Below, one piece after another: positions 36,569 through 46,438 of a DNA stretch of 64,000 bases (within the stretch, counting starts at the first letter, position 1; every line of letters begins with the position of its first letter). The notes beneath the pieces were generated by a model. It worked only from the letters and a program-made list of their open reading frames with translations. It did no database searches and had not been told where the DNA came from. The translations under genes and the position numbers were made by a program. Origin of the DNA: JAEULH01 sp963805915 (lineage in GTDB: Bacteria > Pseudomonadota > Alphaproteobacteria > Rhodospirillales > Defluviicoccaceae); contig CAWDWD010000016.1 of NCBI GenBank assembly GCA_963805915.1, forward strand, positions 1 to 64,000. The letters run 5' to 3'.

Positions 36569-36701
36569 ATCAAGCCGCCTATGGCCGAAATCGGCCACAT
36601 GCGGGAAGTTGCTCGCTCGCCAACAATCGCGCATCTTATCTCCGCCCGCGCCGGCGCAAGATGCGCTCGCTGGCGCCCGCCCGCCGCGGGTGGCCGCCTT
36701 G
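36569..36701. other. rpoD trailer with hairpin
   Basis: After the rpoD stop come a small TGGCCGA/TCGGCCA hairpin and GCGCATCTT/AAGATGCGC (36630-36638 with 36659-36667), a probable terminator region before the tRNA gene. No gene is seen. Confidence 0.4.
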
Positions 36702-36778
36702 GGGCCCGTAGCTCAATTGGTTAGAGCCGGCCGCTCATAACGGTCTGGTTGCAGGTTCGAGTCCTGCCGGGCCCACCA
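36702..36778 (+). tRNA. tRNA-Ile2 with CAT anticodon
   Basis: A complete 77-base cloverleaf: acceptor GGGCCCG/CGGGCCC, D-arm GCTC...GAGC, anticodon stem GGCCG/CGGTC with loop CTCATAA, variable TGGTT, T-arm GCAGG-TTCGAGT-CCTGC, and encoded ACCA. The CAT anticodon could be Met or Ile2 (lysidine-modified). The similarity to E. coli ileX (CTCATAA followed by a TTGGTC-type variable region) favours Ile2. It lies between rpoD and hypC. Confidence 0.88.
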
Positions 36779-36911
36779 TCCATCCCCATTACGCGCAAGG
36801 CGCGGCAATTACATTGCTGCTCGGTCGCGCTCGCGGTCGGCCAGATACTTTGCTATGATCAAGCAGGCTCGGGAAATTAAAGAAAGAAGAGAGCCGACTA
36901 GGGAGAGCTCC

Positions 36912-37142
36912 ATGTGTCTCGCCGTGCCCATGCGCGTCGACGGGATCGAGGGATTTACCGCGCGCTGCTCCGCAAAAGGCGTTGAGCGGGATGTCAGTTT
37001 GTTCCTTATCCAGGATGAGCCCATCGGCATCGGCGATCACGTTCTCGTTCATATCGGCTATGCCATCCAGAAGATTACCGCCGAAGAAGCCGGTTCAACC
37101 TGGGACCTCTTCGACGAGCTGTTCGTCGGCGGGGAGGCGTAA
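36912..37142 (+). CDS. hypC: [NiFe]-hydrogenase maturation chaperone HypC
   Basis: 76 residues starting MCLAVPMRV with the essential Cys2, and continuing with a small beta-barrel ending TWDLFDELF. HypC carries the Fe(CN)2CO precursor with HypD and docks on the large subunit. AGGGAGAG precedes the ATG. It opens an operon hypC-A-B-D-F-E in which neighbours overlap or nearly touch. Confidence 0.93.
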   Translation: MCLAVPMRVDGIEGFTARCSAKGVERDVSLFLIQDEPIGIGDHVLVHIGYAIQKITAEEAGSTWDLFDELFVGGEA

Positions 37143-37145
37143 TCG

Positions 37146-37544
37146 GTGCATGAGTTCTCGATCTGCCGCGGCCTCCTGGACCAGGTCACCGTAATTGCCG
37201 GCGAGCATCGGGCGCGCGCGGTTGTCGCCATACGGCTCGGCGTCGGTCCGCTATCGGGCGTCGAGCCGGGGCTGCTTGATCGCGCGTTCTCGGTCGCGCG
37301 GTGCGGAACGCTCGCCGGGAACGCGGATCTGATCGTTGAGACGTCGCCCATCGAGGTCCGCTGCCGGACCTGCGCCAGGGTTTCCGAAGCGCGCGCGAAC
37401 CGGCTGCTATGCGGATATTGCAGCGACTTCCGCACCGACGTGATCAGCGGCGACGAGCTGATCCTTATCAGCGTCGAGCTCGATTGCGCTGACGAACCGG
37501 ATGCGATGGCGCCGAGCGACGCGGAGGCGCCGGCCGCGCCGTGA
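37146..37544 (+). CDS. hypA: Hydrogenase nickel insertion protein HypA
   Basis: 132 residues starting GTG (MHEFSICRGLLDQV) with the Ni-binding His2, and a zinc loop CRTC...CGYC. The C-terminal 20 residues (ADEPDAMAPSDAEAPAAP) extend beyond usual HypA length. HypA delivers Ni to the large subunit with HypB. Its start lies 3 bp after the hypC stop, so translation is coupled. Confidence 0.93.
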   Translation: MHEFSICRGLLDQVTVIAGEHRARAVVAIRLGVGPLSGVEPGLLDRAFSVARCGTLAGNADLIVETSPIEVRCRTCARVSEARANRLLCGYCSDFRTDVISGDELILISVELDCADEPDAMAPSDAEAPAAP

Positions 37545-37579
37545 TCGCGCGTAGGGGCTGAACGGGAAGGGACGAAGCC

Positions 37580-38440
37580 ATGTGCCAGACCTGCGGATGC
37601 GCTGTTGCGGCGAAGACCGGGCGGGTGGTGGCGAGCGCCGAGGTCGCGCCGATCGTGTCCGTCGCCGGCGGGCACCGAGAATCCGTTTCCGTGCTGCGGG
37701 CGCTTCTCGCCGACAATGACCGCGAGGCGGCCCACAACCGGACCCATTTCGATGCCGCCGGGGTGTTGGCGATCAACCTGATGTCCTCGCCCGGCGCCGG
37801 CAAGACGGCGCTACTCGAGGCGACGATCGAAGCGCTGCGTCGGACTCCCGGCGGTCCGCGGGTGGGTGTCATTGAAGGCGATCTTGAAACCGACAACGAC
37901 GCACGCCGGATCCGCGATCATGGCGTACCCGCCGTTCAGATCACCACGGGCGGGGCCTGTCATCTCGATGCGGCGATGATCCACGGCGCCATGGACCACC
38001 TGGATCTGGCGGCGCTCGACATCGTTTTCATCGAGAACGTCGGCAACCTCGTTTGCCCGGCCGGCTTTGACCTCGGCCATCATCACTCGGTCGCGCTTTT
38101 GTCCGTGACCGAAGGCGACGACAAGCCGGCCAAATATCCGGTGATGTTTCGCGCCGTCGATCTCGTGCTTCTGTCCAAATCCGACCTTCTGCCATACGTC
38201 GGCGACTTCGACGTCGACCGTGCCGAGGCGGCCGTCAGAGGGTTGGCCAGCGAGGCGCCGGTGATGGCGATCTCCGCGCGCGACGGATCGGGCGTCGGGC
38301 GCTGGGTCGAGTGGCTCGGCGAACGGCTTGCGCGCCGGTGCCGACTCGATGAGCGGCGGCCCGCGGCGATCCTCGATCCCCATCACCATCATGGCGGAAA
38401 TGCGCATGCGCATTTCCGCCATGAAGAGAGGCGGCCGTGA
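37580..38440 (+). CDS. hypB: Hydrogenase nickel incorporation GTPase HypB, with C-terminal His-tail
   Basis: 286 residues: N-terminal CQTCGC high-affinity Ni motif, P-loop NLMSSPGAGKTALLEA, GDLETDNDARRI, GGACHLDAAMI (metal site), FIENVGNLVCP, and LLSKSDLLPY (GTP base binding). The GTPase supplies Ni to hydrogenase with HypA. The C-terminus is rich in His (PHHHHGGNAHAHFRHEE); His stretches in HypB of nitrogen fixers are usually near the N-terminus, so this is an unusual place for a Ni store. Its stop overlaps the hypD GTG by four bases. Confidence 0.94.
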   Translation: MCQTCGCAVAAKTGRVVASAEVAPIVSVAGGHRESVSVLRALLADNDREAAHNRTHFDAAGVLAINLMSSPGAGKTALLEATIEALRRTPGGPRVGVIEGDLETDNDARRIRDHGVPAVQITTGGACHLDAAMIHGAMDHLDLAALDIVFIENVGNLVCPAGFDLGHHHSVALLSVTEGDDKPAKYPVMFRAVDLVLLSKSDLLPYVGDFDVDRAEAAVRGLASEAPVMAISARDGSGVGRWVEWLGERLARRCRLDERRPAAILDPHHHHGGNAHAHFRHEERRP

Positions 38441-39573
38441 CCGCCGCCGTGCCCACCCGTGCGCCCACCATGAGAGCGCGGGACTGGCTCGAGCGGATCC
38501 ACCGGTTGGCTCCGCCGCGCCGGATCAAGATCATGAATGTCTGCGGCGGACACGAGCGCTCGATCGCCCTCGCGGGCCTGCGCTCGGTGCTGCCCGCCGG
38601 CATCGAGTTGATCCCCGGTCCGGGGTGCCCCGTTTGTGTTTGTCCCGAGGAGGATGTTTACGCCGCGATCCGTCTTGCGCTCGACCGCGATGTCACCTTG
38701 GTGACATTTGGCGACATGCTGCGGGTTCCGGCGAACGTCGCCAAGGGCGAGGTTCGTTCGCTCGAGCAGGCCAAGGCCGCGGGTGGCGACGTCAGACCTA
38801 TTGCCTCGCCGCTGGAGGCGGTGCGGATCGCCGAGGCCAAGCCCGATCGTACGGTGGTCTTTTTCGCCGTCGGGTTCGAGACGACGATGGCGCCCGTCGC
38901 GGCGATGATCCACGAGCGGCTCCCTAAAAACCTGTTGCTGCTTGTCTCCGGGCGGCTGACCTGGCCGGCGGTGGCGATGCTGCTCGCTTCGGCGCGGCCC
39001 GGGTTCGATGCGCTGATCGCCCCCGGCCATGTCGCGACCGTCATGGGGCCGCAAGAGTGGCGCTTCGTCGCCGAGGATTACGCCGTTCCGTGCGCCATCG
39101 CCGGTTTCACGGCCGAAAGTCTCCTGGCGGCGATCTACTCGAGTCTGCGCCAGGTGATGGAGGGGCGTGCCTTTGTCGACAACTGCTATTCCCGCGCTGT
39201 CCGCCCCCAGGGTAACCGGACCGCTCGGCGGCATCTCACCGAGACCATGAGCGTGATCGACGCACCGTGGAGGGGGATCGGCACGATCCCGGCCTCCGGC
39301 TATCAGCTTCGCGCGCCCTACGCCGATCACGATGCGCGCCTGCGCTATCCCTCCGAAATGAGCGAGGGCCGCCGCCGCGCCGGCGAAATGCCACCCGGAT
39401 GCGCCTGCGCCGACGTCGTCCTTGGCCGCATCTATCCGTCCGATTGCAAACTTTATGGCGGTGCCTGCGTTCCGCGTCAGCCGGTCGGGCCGTGCATGGT
39501 CTCCGACGAGGGCGCATGCCGCATCTGGTGGTCGGCCGGCGCGCGCGGAAGCAAGGAGCGCGCTTGCGCGTGA
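38437..39573 (+). CDS. hypD: Hydrogenase maturation iron-sulfur protein HypD
   Basis: 378 residues starting at GTG 38437 (GTGA overlap with hypB). Conserved elements: IMNVCGGHERSI, IPGPGCPVCVCPEED with the active Cys, VGFETTMAP, GFTAESLLAAIY, and the 4Fe-4S cluster Cys in PSDCKLYGGAC...GPCMVSDEGACRIW. HypD is the scaffold, with HypC, where the Fe(CN)2CO group is built using cyanide from HypE/HypF. Stop overlaps the hypF GTG. Confidence 0.94.
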   Translation: MTAAVPTRAPTMRARDWLERIHRLAPPRRIKIMNVCGGHERSIALAGLRSVLPAGIELIPGPGCPVCVCPEEDVYAAIRLALDRDVTLVTFGDMLRVPANVAKGEVRSLEQAKAAGGDVRPIASPLEAVRIAEAKPDRTVVFFAVGFETTMAPVAAMIHERLPKNLLLLVSGRLTWPAVAMLLASARPGFDALIAPGHVATVMGPQEWRFVAEDYAVPCAIAGFTAESLLAAIYSSLRQVMEGRAFVDNCYSRAVRPQGNRTARRHLTETMSVIDAPWRGIGTIPASGYQLRAPYADHDARLRYPSEMSEGRRRAGEMPPGCACADVVLGRIYPSDCKLYGGACVPRQPVGPCMVSDEGACRIWWSAGARGSKERACA

Positions 39574-41901
39574 CCCTCAGCATTGACCCGCGCGACAAGG
39601 GCGCGATGGTGGGTTCGCCGGGGCGAGCGTGGCGGGAGATCGAGGCCCGCGAGCTTCGCGTTGTCGGCCGAGTGCAGGGCGTCGGCTTTCGCCCCTTCGT
39701 GCGCCGCCTTGCCGACAGCCACGGGTTGACGGGCTGGGTCCGCAACTGCGCCGGCGTGCTGTCCATCGTGGTCCGCGGCGAGGGCGTTGCTCTCGACCGC
39801 TTCACCGCCGATCTTATCGCCGAGGCGCCACCGCTGGCGCGGCCTCGACTTCGCGGCAAGCACGCCGGCGCCGCCGTTCGCCGACCAGGCGGCGCGGGGG
39901 TTCGCCATTCTGCCGAGCATCGAGGGCGATGGCGGCGACGCCATGCTCGCGCCCGACCATTTCGCCTGCGACGACTGCCTTGCGGAGCTGCGCGATCCCC
40001 GCCGGCGGCGTTACCGCTATCCGTTCATCAACTGCACTCAATGCGGGCCTCGCTATACGATCATCGAACGGCTCCCTTACGACCGGCCGCATACGACGAT
40101 GGCCGGCTTTGCCCTGTGTTCGTCCTGCCAAGCCGAATATGACGATCCGCTCGACCGCCGCTATCACGCGCAACCACTCGCTTGCCCGGCCTGTGGCCCG
40201 CGGCTGAGCTATCGTGCGGAGGGTGAACCGGACATCGAAGGCAATGAAGCGGCGCTGGCGGCATGCATCGCGGCGCTGCGCCGCGGCCTCATCGTCGCCG
40301 TCAAGGGGATCGGCGGCTACCACCTGATGTGCGATGCCGCCAGCGCAAGCGCGGTCGCGCGCCTGCGCCGGGCCAAGCGGCGGCCCGATAAGCCGCTGGC
40401 GGTGATGGTCGGCGATGAGGGCTGCGATCGGCTCGATGGCGTTCGCCGGCTGGTCCGACCGACTCCCGTCGAAGCGGCGATGCTGGCCGATCCGATGCGT
40501 CCCATCGTGCTTGCGGCGAAACGCGACGATATACCGTTTTCTGCGGCGATCGCACCCGGTCTCGATGAAATCGGGGTGATGCTGGCCTACAGTCCGCTGC
40601 ACCATCTTCTGCTCGGCGACTTCGCCGGCCCGCTGGTCGCGACCTCTGGGAACATCAGCGGCGAGCCGGTGTTGGCGGACGCCGCCGCCGCCGAAGCCCG
40701 GCTGGCCCGCATCGCCGACGGCTTCCTGCATCATGACCGGCCGATCCGCCGACCCGCCGACGATCCGCTCTATCGGGCTATTGCCGGCCGCGCGCGACCG
40801 ATCCGGCTTGGCCGCGGCTCGGCGCCGCTCGATCTGCCTTTGCCGTTCCGCCTGGACCACCCGATCCTTGCCGTCGGCGGCCACCTCAAGGTGACCGTCG
40901 CGCTCGGCTGGGGCGAGCGTGCCGTCGTCTCGCCGCATATCGGCGACCTCGGCTCGCCGCGCGGGCTCGCCGTCTTCGAGCAGGTCATCGCCGATCTGCA
41001 GGCGCTGTATGGCGTTCGCGCCGAGCGGGTGATCGCCGATGCCCATCGGGGCTATGGCTCGAGCCGGTGGGCGCGCCGGTGCGGCTTACCGGTGCGCGAA
41101 GTCTTGCATCACCATGCCCACGCCTCGGCCCTCGCCGGTGAGCATTCGATCCTTGAACCCATGCTGGTTTTCGCCTGGGATGGCGTGGGGTATGGCGACG
41201 ATGGGACGCTATGGGGCGGCGAGGCGTTCCACGGCCGGCCCGGCTGCTGGCGGCGCGTCGCCTCGTTCCGCCCCTTCGCGCCGCCCGGCGGCGACAAGGC
41301 CGGCCGCGAGCCATGGCGGAGCGCCCTTGGCCTCTGCTGGGAAGCGGGTTTTTCGTGGCCGCGCGGCGAGCGGTACGCGGACGGGCTGTTGCGTCACGCC
41401 TGGGAGCGCCGGTTAAATGCGCCCGCGACCAGTGCCGTCGGCCGCCTGTTCGACGCCGCCGCGGCCTTGACCGGCATCGTCGAGAGCGGCAGCTTCGAGG
41501 GCCACGGCCCGATGTGGCTGGAGGCCGCGAGCCACGATCACGGCGAGCCGGTCGCGCTACCGCTCGCGCGCGATGACGACGGCGTGTGGCGGTCGGACTG
41601 GTCGCCTCTGTTGCTTGTTCTCCAGGACGAAACCCTGCCGCCGGGCGAGCGCGGGGCGATCTTTCATGCGAGCCTCGCCGGCGCGCTGCTCGACCAGGCA
41701 CGGCGGGTGCGCGAAGAGCGCCCGGCCGGTGTCGTCGGGCTGACCGGCGGCGTCTTCCAGAACAGGCTGTTGAGCGAAATGTGCGAGCGACTGCTTGAAG
41801 CCGATGGGTTTCGCACTGTTCTCGCCGAACAGGTTCCAGCCAACGATGCCGGGCTCAGCTTCGGCCAGATCATCGAGGCGGGCCGGGCGGGCACGGCATG
41901 A
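39570..41901 (+). CDS. hypF: Carbamoyltransferase HypF, one-base frameshift
   Basis: From GTG 39570 the frame gives an acylphosphatase domain (ARELRVVGRVQGVGFRPFVRR, GWVRNCAGVLSIVV). At about 39843 GGCCTCGAC must read GGCTCGAC to continue as AILPSIEGDGGDAM, two zinc fingers (CDDCLAEL...NCTQCGPRY; CSSCQAEY...ACPACGP), a YrdC domain (VAVKGIGGYHLMCDA) and a Kae1-like domain (HHHAHASALAGEH, VVGLTGGVFQN). Corrected length is 776 residues, normal for HypF, which makes carbamoyl-AMP for HypE. The extra C is likely an assembly error because both sides are conserved. Confidence 0.9.
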
Positions 41902-42935
41902 ATTCTTCGAAAAAGCCGCACGGGCCGAGCGATACTCGGATCGGCTTGGCCCACGGCAACGGCGGCCGATTCATGCGCGAGCTGATCGACGGGCTGTTCT
42001 ATCGCCACCTGGCCAATCCGCTGCTTGATACGACGCTCGACGCGGCGCCCCTGCCGCTCGCCACGGAAGGCGGCACGCTGATGGTGACGACCGACGGTTT
42101 TACCGTCGAGCCGCTCGAGTTTCCCGGCGGCAATATCGGCGGCCTCGCCGTCCACGGCACCGTCAACGATCTCGCCGTCGCGGGCGCGCGGCCGCTCTAT
42201 CTGACGTTGAACAGCTTCATCGAGGAGGGCCTCGAGATCGCCTTGCTCGATCGTCTGGTCGCGGCGATGGCTGGCGCGGCCGGCGACGCCGGCGTCCGCG
42301 TCGTCGCCGGTGATACCAAGGTGCTGCGCCGGGGCGAGGGCGGCGGGGTTTATTTCGCGACCACCGGGATCGGTCTTCGCGACCCGGCACTCCGGCTGGG
42401 GCTGGACCAGGTGCGCCCCGGCGACCGCTTGGTTGTCAGCGGCCCGGTCGGCGATCATGGAACCGCCGTCATGCTCGCCCGCGAACAGTTCGGCTTGCGT
42501 GGCGATCTGCTTTCGGACTGCGCCAGCGTGCTGCCGGTAACGCGGGCGCTCAGCCGTATCCCCGGCCTGCGCTTCATGCGCGATCCGACCCGCGGCGGCC
42601 TCGCTACCGTCGCCAACGAAATCGGGCGGGTCGCGAAATTGACGGTGCGTCTGGACGGCCCGGCGATCCCCGTTCGCGATCCCGTCGCCGCCGTCTGCGA
42701 GATGCTCGGCTACGATCCGCTATACCTCGCCTGCGAGGGCCGGGTGGTCGCCGTCATCTCGCCCGAGGATGCCGCCGCGGCGGTGGAGGCCATGCAAAGG
42801 CACGCCAGCTGCCCTGATGCGGCAATCATCGGCGCGCTGCACGACGGACGGCCCGGCGTCGTGTTGGCAACAGAGCTTGGCGGCGAGCGCCTTATCGAAG
42901 AGCTCGAAGATGATCCCCTCCCGCGCATCTGTTGA
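41898..42935 (+). CDS. hypE: Hydrogenase maturation protein HypE (carbamoyl dehydratase)
   Basis: 345 residues of the PurM/SelD-like fold: ARI-type IGLAHGNGGRFMRELID, LMVTTDGFTVEPLEFPGG, VHGTVNDLAVAGA, VVAGDTKVL, FMRDPTRGGLATVANEI and the invariant C-terminal PRIC whose Cys is carbamoylated and turned to thiocyanate. Start ATG overlaps the hypF stop by four bases. It ends the hyp operon; no hydrogenase structural gene follows. Confidence 0.95.
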   Translation: MNSSKKPHGPSDTRIGLAHGNGGRFMRELIDGLFYRHLANPLLDTTLDAAPLPLATEGGTLMVTTDGFTVEPLEFPGGNIGGLAVHGTVNDLAVAGARPLYLTLNSFIEEGLEIALLDRLVAAMAGAAGDAGVRVVAGDTKVLRRGEGGGVYFATTGIGLRDPALRLGLDQVRPGDRLVVSGPVGDHGTAVMLAREQFGLRGDLLSDCASVLPVTRALSRIPGLRFMRDPTRGGLATVANEIGRVAKLTVRLDGPAIPVRDPVAAVCEMLGYDPLYLACEGRVVAVISPEDAAAAVEAMQRHASCPDAAIIGALHDGRPGVVLATELGGERLIEELEDDPLPRIC

Positions 42936-43141
42936 AACTGGCTGTCGCGGTGAGACTGCATCCCATCCTAATCTGGGTTAAGGATAGCGTCGGCGGTTCG
43001 GAATATTAGTTTACGTCCGTCGGGCGGACCGGCCCGGAACCGCGTCCTCGCCGCGCCCCCATATGGGAGTGTCGTTTCCGCCCGACGGACCGAGCTAGCA
43101 TTCCCCTTGAGTTGAGCAACGTGTTCAGCAACGGAGATTTC

Positions 43142-44143
43142 ATGGAAACCGTTCAAATCCCCGGGGTTGAGCGCGAAGCGTCGCGCATCGGCCTTGGCAC
43201 CTGGGCGCTCGGCGGCTGGATGTGGGGCGGCGCCGATGACGACGCGTCGGTTCGCACCATCCATGACGCCCTCGACAAGGGTGTCACCCTCATTGACACC
43301 GCGCCGGTCTACGGCTTCGGCCGGTCGGAAGAGATCGTCGGGCGCGCGCTCGAGGAGAGCGGCGCGCGCGACCGGGTGGTGCTTTCGACCAAGGTTGGGC
43401 TCGATTGGCGCGAAGAGCAGCCGTTCCGGAACGCGACGCGGGCGCGGATCGAGAAAGAGGTCGAGGACTCGCTGAAGCGCCTGCGAACCGACCGCATCGA
43501 TATCTATTTCGTGCACTGGCCGGACCCGCTGACGCCGTGCGGCGAAACGGCCGCGGCCATGCATCGCCTGCTCAAGGCCGGCAAGATCCGCTCAATCGGC
43601 GTCAGCAATTTCTCGCCGGCGCAGATGAACGCGATACGCGAGTTGTCGCCGCTGCATGTCGCTCAGCCACCGTACAACCTTTTCGAGCGCGGCATCGAGG
43701 CGGACGTGCTGCCGTACTGTCATGACAACGGCATCGCCACCCTGACCTATGGATCGATCTGCCGGGGTCTGCTCTCGGGGCGCATGGATGCGTCGACCAA
43801 GTTCGCCAAGGACGACCTGCGCGCCTCCGATCCGAAGTTCCGCGCGCCGCGTTTCGGCCAGTATCTCGCCTGCGTCGAACGGCTGGACCGGCTGGCGCGC
43901 GAGCGCTTCGGCAAGCGCGCCATTCACCTGGCGCTGCGCTGGGTGCTCGATCAGCCGGGCGTTTCTGTTGCCCTGTGGGGCGCGCGCAAGCCGGGCCAAC
44001 TCGATCCGCTCGACGGTGCCATGGGCTGGACGCTCGATGCCGACGCGCTGGCGGAGATCGATCGGATCGTCGACGAAGAGGTAAAGGACCCGGTGGGCCC
44101 GGAATTCATGGCGCCCCCCGACCGCGAGCAGCTCGCGGCCTGA
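43142..44143 (+). CDS. Aldo/keto reductase
   Basis: 333 residues with the AKR tetrad: LIDTAPVYGFGRSEEIVGRAL (Asp, Tyr), VVLSTKVGLDWR (Lys) and IYFVHWPDPLTP (His). IGVSNFSPAQM follows and ALRWVLDQPGVSVALWGARKP binds the NADP phosphate side. The family reduces aldehydes and ketones with NADPH; the substrate is not predictable. ATG 43142 follows ACGGAGA. It stands alone, 207 bp after hypE. Confidence 0.9.
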   Translation: METVQIPGVEREASRIGLGTWALGGWMWGGADDDASVRTIHDALDKGVTLIDTAPVYGFGRSEEIVGRALEESGARDRVVLSTKVGLDWREEQPFRNATRARIEKEVEDSLKRLRTDRIDIYFVHWPDPLTPCGETAAAMHRLLKAGKIRSIGVSNFSPAQMNAIRELSPLHVAQPPYNLFERGIEADVLPYCHDNGIATLTYGSICRGLLSGRMDASTKFAKDDLRASDPKFRAPRFGQYLACVERLDRLARERFGKRAIHLALRWVLDQPGVSVALWGARKPGQLDPLDGAMGWTLDADALAEIDRIVDEEVKDPVGPEFMAPPDREQLAA

Positions 44144-44225
44144 ACTGCGCAACGGTCTTGGAATGCCGTAGAGGTTGAGCCCGCACGAAGATTGCGCCCG
44201 CCCGCACACAGGCGTAACCAGAGCG

Positions 44226-45530
44226 ATGATGCCTGTTGCCGCAAAGGTCCATCGCCTGCGCGGAGTTGTCGCGCTGGCTTCACTCGTTCTGGTTGCTTCC
44301 AGCGCCATCGGAACGGCGCCACGAGCGGCCGAGATCGCGCTGTCGTGCGGCGCCGTCGGCCAGGAGCTTGAGCTTTGCCGGGCGGAGGCGGAGGCTTGGG
44401 CCGCCCGCAGTGGCAATACCGTGCGTATCGTCGCCACGCCCAACGATTCAGATCAGCGCCTTGCGCTCTACCAGCAATTGCTCGCCGCGCGCTCGGATGC
44501 GATCGACGTGCTCCAGATCGATGTCGTCTGGCCGGGAATACTCGCGCGCCATCTCGTCGATCTGGCGCCCTATGTCACTTCCGCCGAGCGCGCCGATCAC
44601 CTCGCCGTGGTCATCGACAACGATACCGTCGACGGTCGATTGGTCGCCCTGCCGTGGTTCGTCGATGTCGGCTTGCTGTACTACCGCGCCGACCTGCTTG
44701 CTAAGTACGGCGTCGATGTGCCGACCACCTGGGAGGAACTGACCGCCGCCGCGCGGCTGATCCAGGACGGCGAACGAAGCGCCGGCGATACTCGGCTGTG
44801 GGGCTACGTCTTCCAGGCCCGGGCGTACGAGGGGCTGACCTGCAACGCGCTGGAATGGATCGCATCGCAAGGCGGAGGCCGCCTGATCGAGGCCGACGGC
44901 GCCATCGGTCTCGACGTCAGCCGCGCCGCCGAGGCGCTGGCCTTGCCGAAGTCGTGGATCGGCACGATCGCGCCCGAGGGCGTGCTGACATACATGGAGG
45001 ACGAAGCGCGCGGCGTCTTCCAATCGGGCCAGGCCGCCTTCATGCGCAACTGGCCCTATGTCTGGGCGCTGGCCAACGCCGAGGGCAGCACAATTGCCGG
45101 CAAGGTCGGGCTTGCCCCTCTGCCGGCGGCGCCGGGCGAAACTCACACCGGCGTGCTCGGCGGCGCTCAGCTCGCCGTTTCGCGCTACTCGAAACACCCG
45201 GATATCGCCGCCGACCTGGTCCGCGCCCTGACCAGCGCGCAAGTTCAGAAGGCCCGTGCGATCGAGGCCGGGTTCAACCCGACGCGGCCGGCGCTTTACG
45301 CCGACGCGCGCGTGCTTGCCGCCAACCCGCATTACCGGACCTTGGCCGGCGTTCTTGACCATGCCCTGGCGCGGCCGTCGCGGATCACCGGCATAGCCTA
45401 CAACCGTGTCTCGAGCACCTTCTGGAACGCGGTTCACGACACCTTGTCGGGACGGACCTCCGCCGAGAAAGCCTTGACGGACCTGGACGCCCGGCTGCGT
45501 CTGATCCGCGGCGAGGGCTGGGAACGGTGA
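44226..45530 (+). CDS. ABC transporter sugar-binding protein (trehalose/maltose type)
   Basis: A 434-residue exported solute-binding protein of family 1: signal peptide (LRGVVALASLVLVASSAIG...RAAE), IDVLQIDVVWPGILARHLVDL, ALPWFVDVGLLYYRADLLAKYG, PTTWEELTAAARLIQ, WGYVFQARAYEGLTCNALEW and FMRNWPYVWALAN. The pattern equals ThuE/AglE proteins that bind trehalose, maltose, sucrose or trehalulose. Two adjacent ATGs (44226, 44229) can start. It overlaps the first permease by four bases and opens a four-gene operon. Confidence 0.87.
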   Translation: MMPVAAKVHRLRGVVALASLVLVASSAIGTAPRAAEIALSCGAVGQELELCRAEAEAWAARSGNTVRIVATPNDSDQRLALYQQLLAARSDAIDVLQIDVVWPGILARHLVDLAPYVTSAERADHLAVVIDNDTVDGRLVALPWFVDVGLLYYRADLLAKYGVDVPTTWEELTAAARLIQDGERSAGDTRLWGYVFQARAYEGLTCNALEWIASQGGGRLIEADGAIGLDVSRAAEALALPKSWIGTIAPEGVLTYMEDEARGVFQSGQAAFMRNWPYVWALANAEGSTIAGKVGLAPLPAAPGETHTGVLGGAQLAVSRYSKHPDIAADLVRALTSAQVQKARAIEAGFNPTRPALYADARVLAANPHYRTLAGVLDHALARPSRITGIAYNRVSSTFWNAVHDTLSGRTSAEKALTDLDARLRLIRGEGWER

Positions 45531-46438
45531 GCCTAGGCAAGCCACGGCCCGTTCCGCTCGGCCGGCGCAGAGTTCGCGCGGCCTGGCTCTTTCTTACGCC
45601 GACACTGGCCGTGCTGGCGCTGATCGGGGCGTGGCCGCTCGGCCGGACGATCTGGTTCAGCCTGACCGACGCCCGGCTTGGCGACGCCGCGAGCGCGCGG
45701 TTCACGGGCCTCGACAATTACCGGCTGCTGATCGGCGATCCCGAGTGGTGGAACGCCGTTTGGAACACCGTGGTCTTCGCATTTTTCTCGGTCTCGATCG
45801 AAACCGTGCTCGGCATTGTTTTCGCGCTCGTCATGAACGCCCGGTTTCGCGGCCGGACTTTCGTGCGCGCGGCGATTTTGGTGCCGTGGGCCATCCCGCT
45901 CGTCGTTTCCGGCAAGATGTGGGCGTGGATGTACAACGACCTCTACGGCGTCATCAACGCCGCCCTGCTCGGCATCGGCGTGATCGACAAGCCGGTCGCA
46001 TGGCTCGCCGATCCCGCTCTCGCGATGGCCGCGGTGATTGCCACCGATGTCTGGAAAACGACACCGTTCATGGCGCTGCTCATCCTCGCCGGATTGCAGA
46101 TGGTACCGAAGGACGTCTACGAGGCCGCGCGCATCGACGGCATTTCGCCCGCCCGCGTCTTCTTTCGCATCACCCTGCCGCTGATCCGCCCGGTTTTGCT
46201 GGTCGCGGTGATCTTTCGCACCCTCGATGCGCTCAGGATCTTCGATCTGATCTACATCATGACCAGCAACAGCCGAGGAACGGCGACCATGTCGGTGTTC
46301 GCGCGGCGTGAACTCGTCGAGTTTGCCGACGTCGGCTATGGTTCGGCGGCCTCCGTGCTGATCTTTCTCATCGTCGGCGTCTGCACCCTGGTCTACATCC
46401 GCGCCGCCCGGCTTCGTCCCGACGAAGGTACGCCGTGA
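45527..46438 (+). CDS. ABC sugar transporter permease 1 (ThuF/MalF-like)
   Basis: 303 residues, GTG start overlapping the binding-protein stop. Six membrane segments, LFLTPTLAVLALIGAWPL first, and the EAA loop (YEAARIDGISPARVFFRITLP) that meets the ATPase. The PTLAV...P loop and FTGLDNYRLLI are standard for the MalF-type subunit of family-1 sugar importers. Its stop overlaps the next permease by four bases. Confidence 0.92.
   Translation: MSLGKPRPVPLGRRRVRAAWLFLTPTLAVLALIGAWPLGRTIWFSLTDARLGDAASARFTGLDNYRLLIGDPEWWNAVWNTVVFAFFSVSIETVLGIVFALVMNARFRGRTFVRAAILVPWAIPLVVSGKMWAWMYNDLYGVINAALLGIGVIDKPVAWLADPALAMAAVIATDVWKTTPFMALLILAGLQMVPKDVYEAARIDGISPARVFFRITLPLIRPVLLVAVIFRTLDALRIFDLIYIMTSNSRGTATMSVFARRELVEFADVGYGSAASVLIFLIVGVCTLVYIRAARLRPDEGTP

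Noticed and set aside
36702..36778. Elongator tRNA-Met as identity of the CAT tRNA
   Set aside because: The anticodon arm and variable loop match ileX-type Ile2 better; kept as an alternative only.
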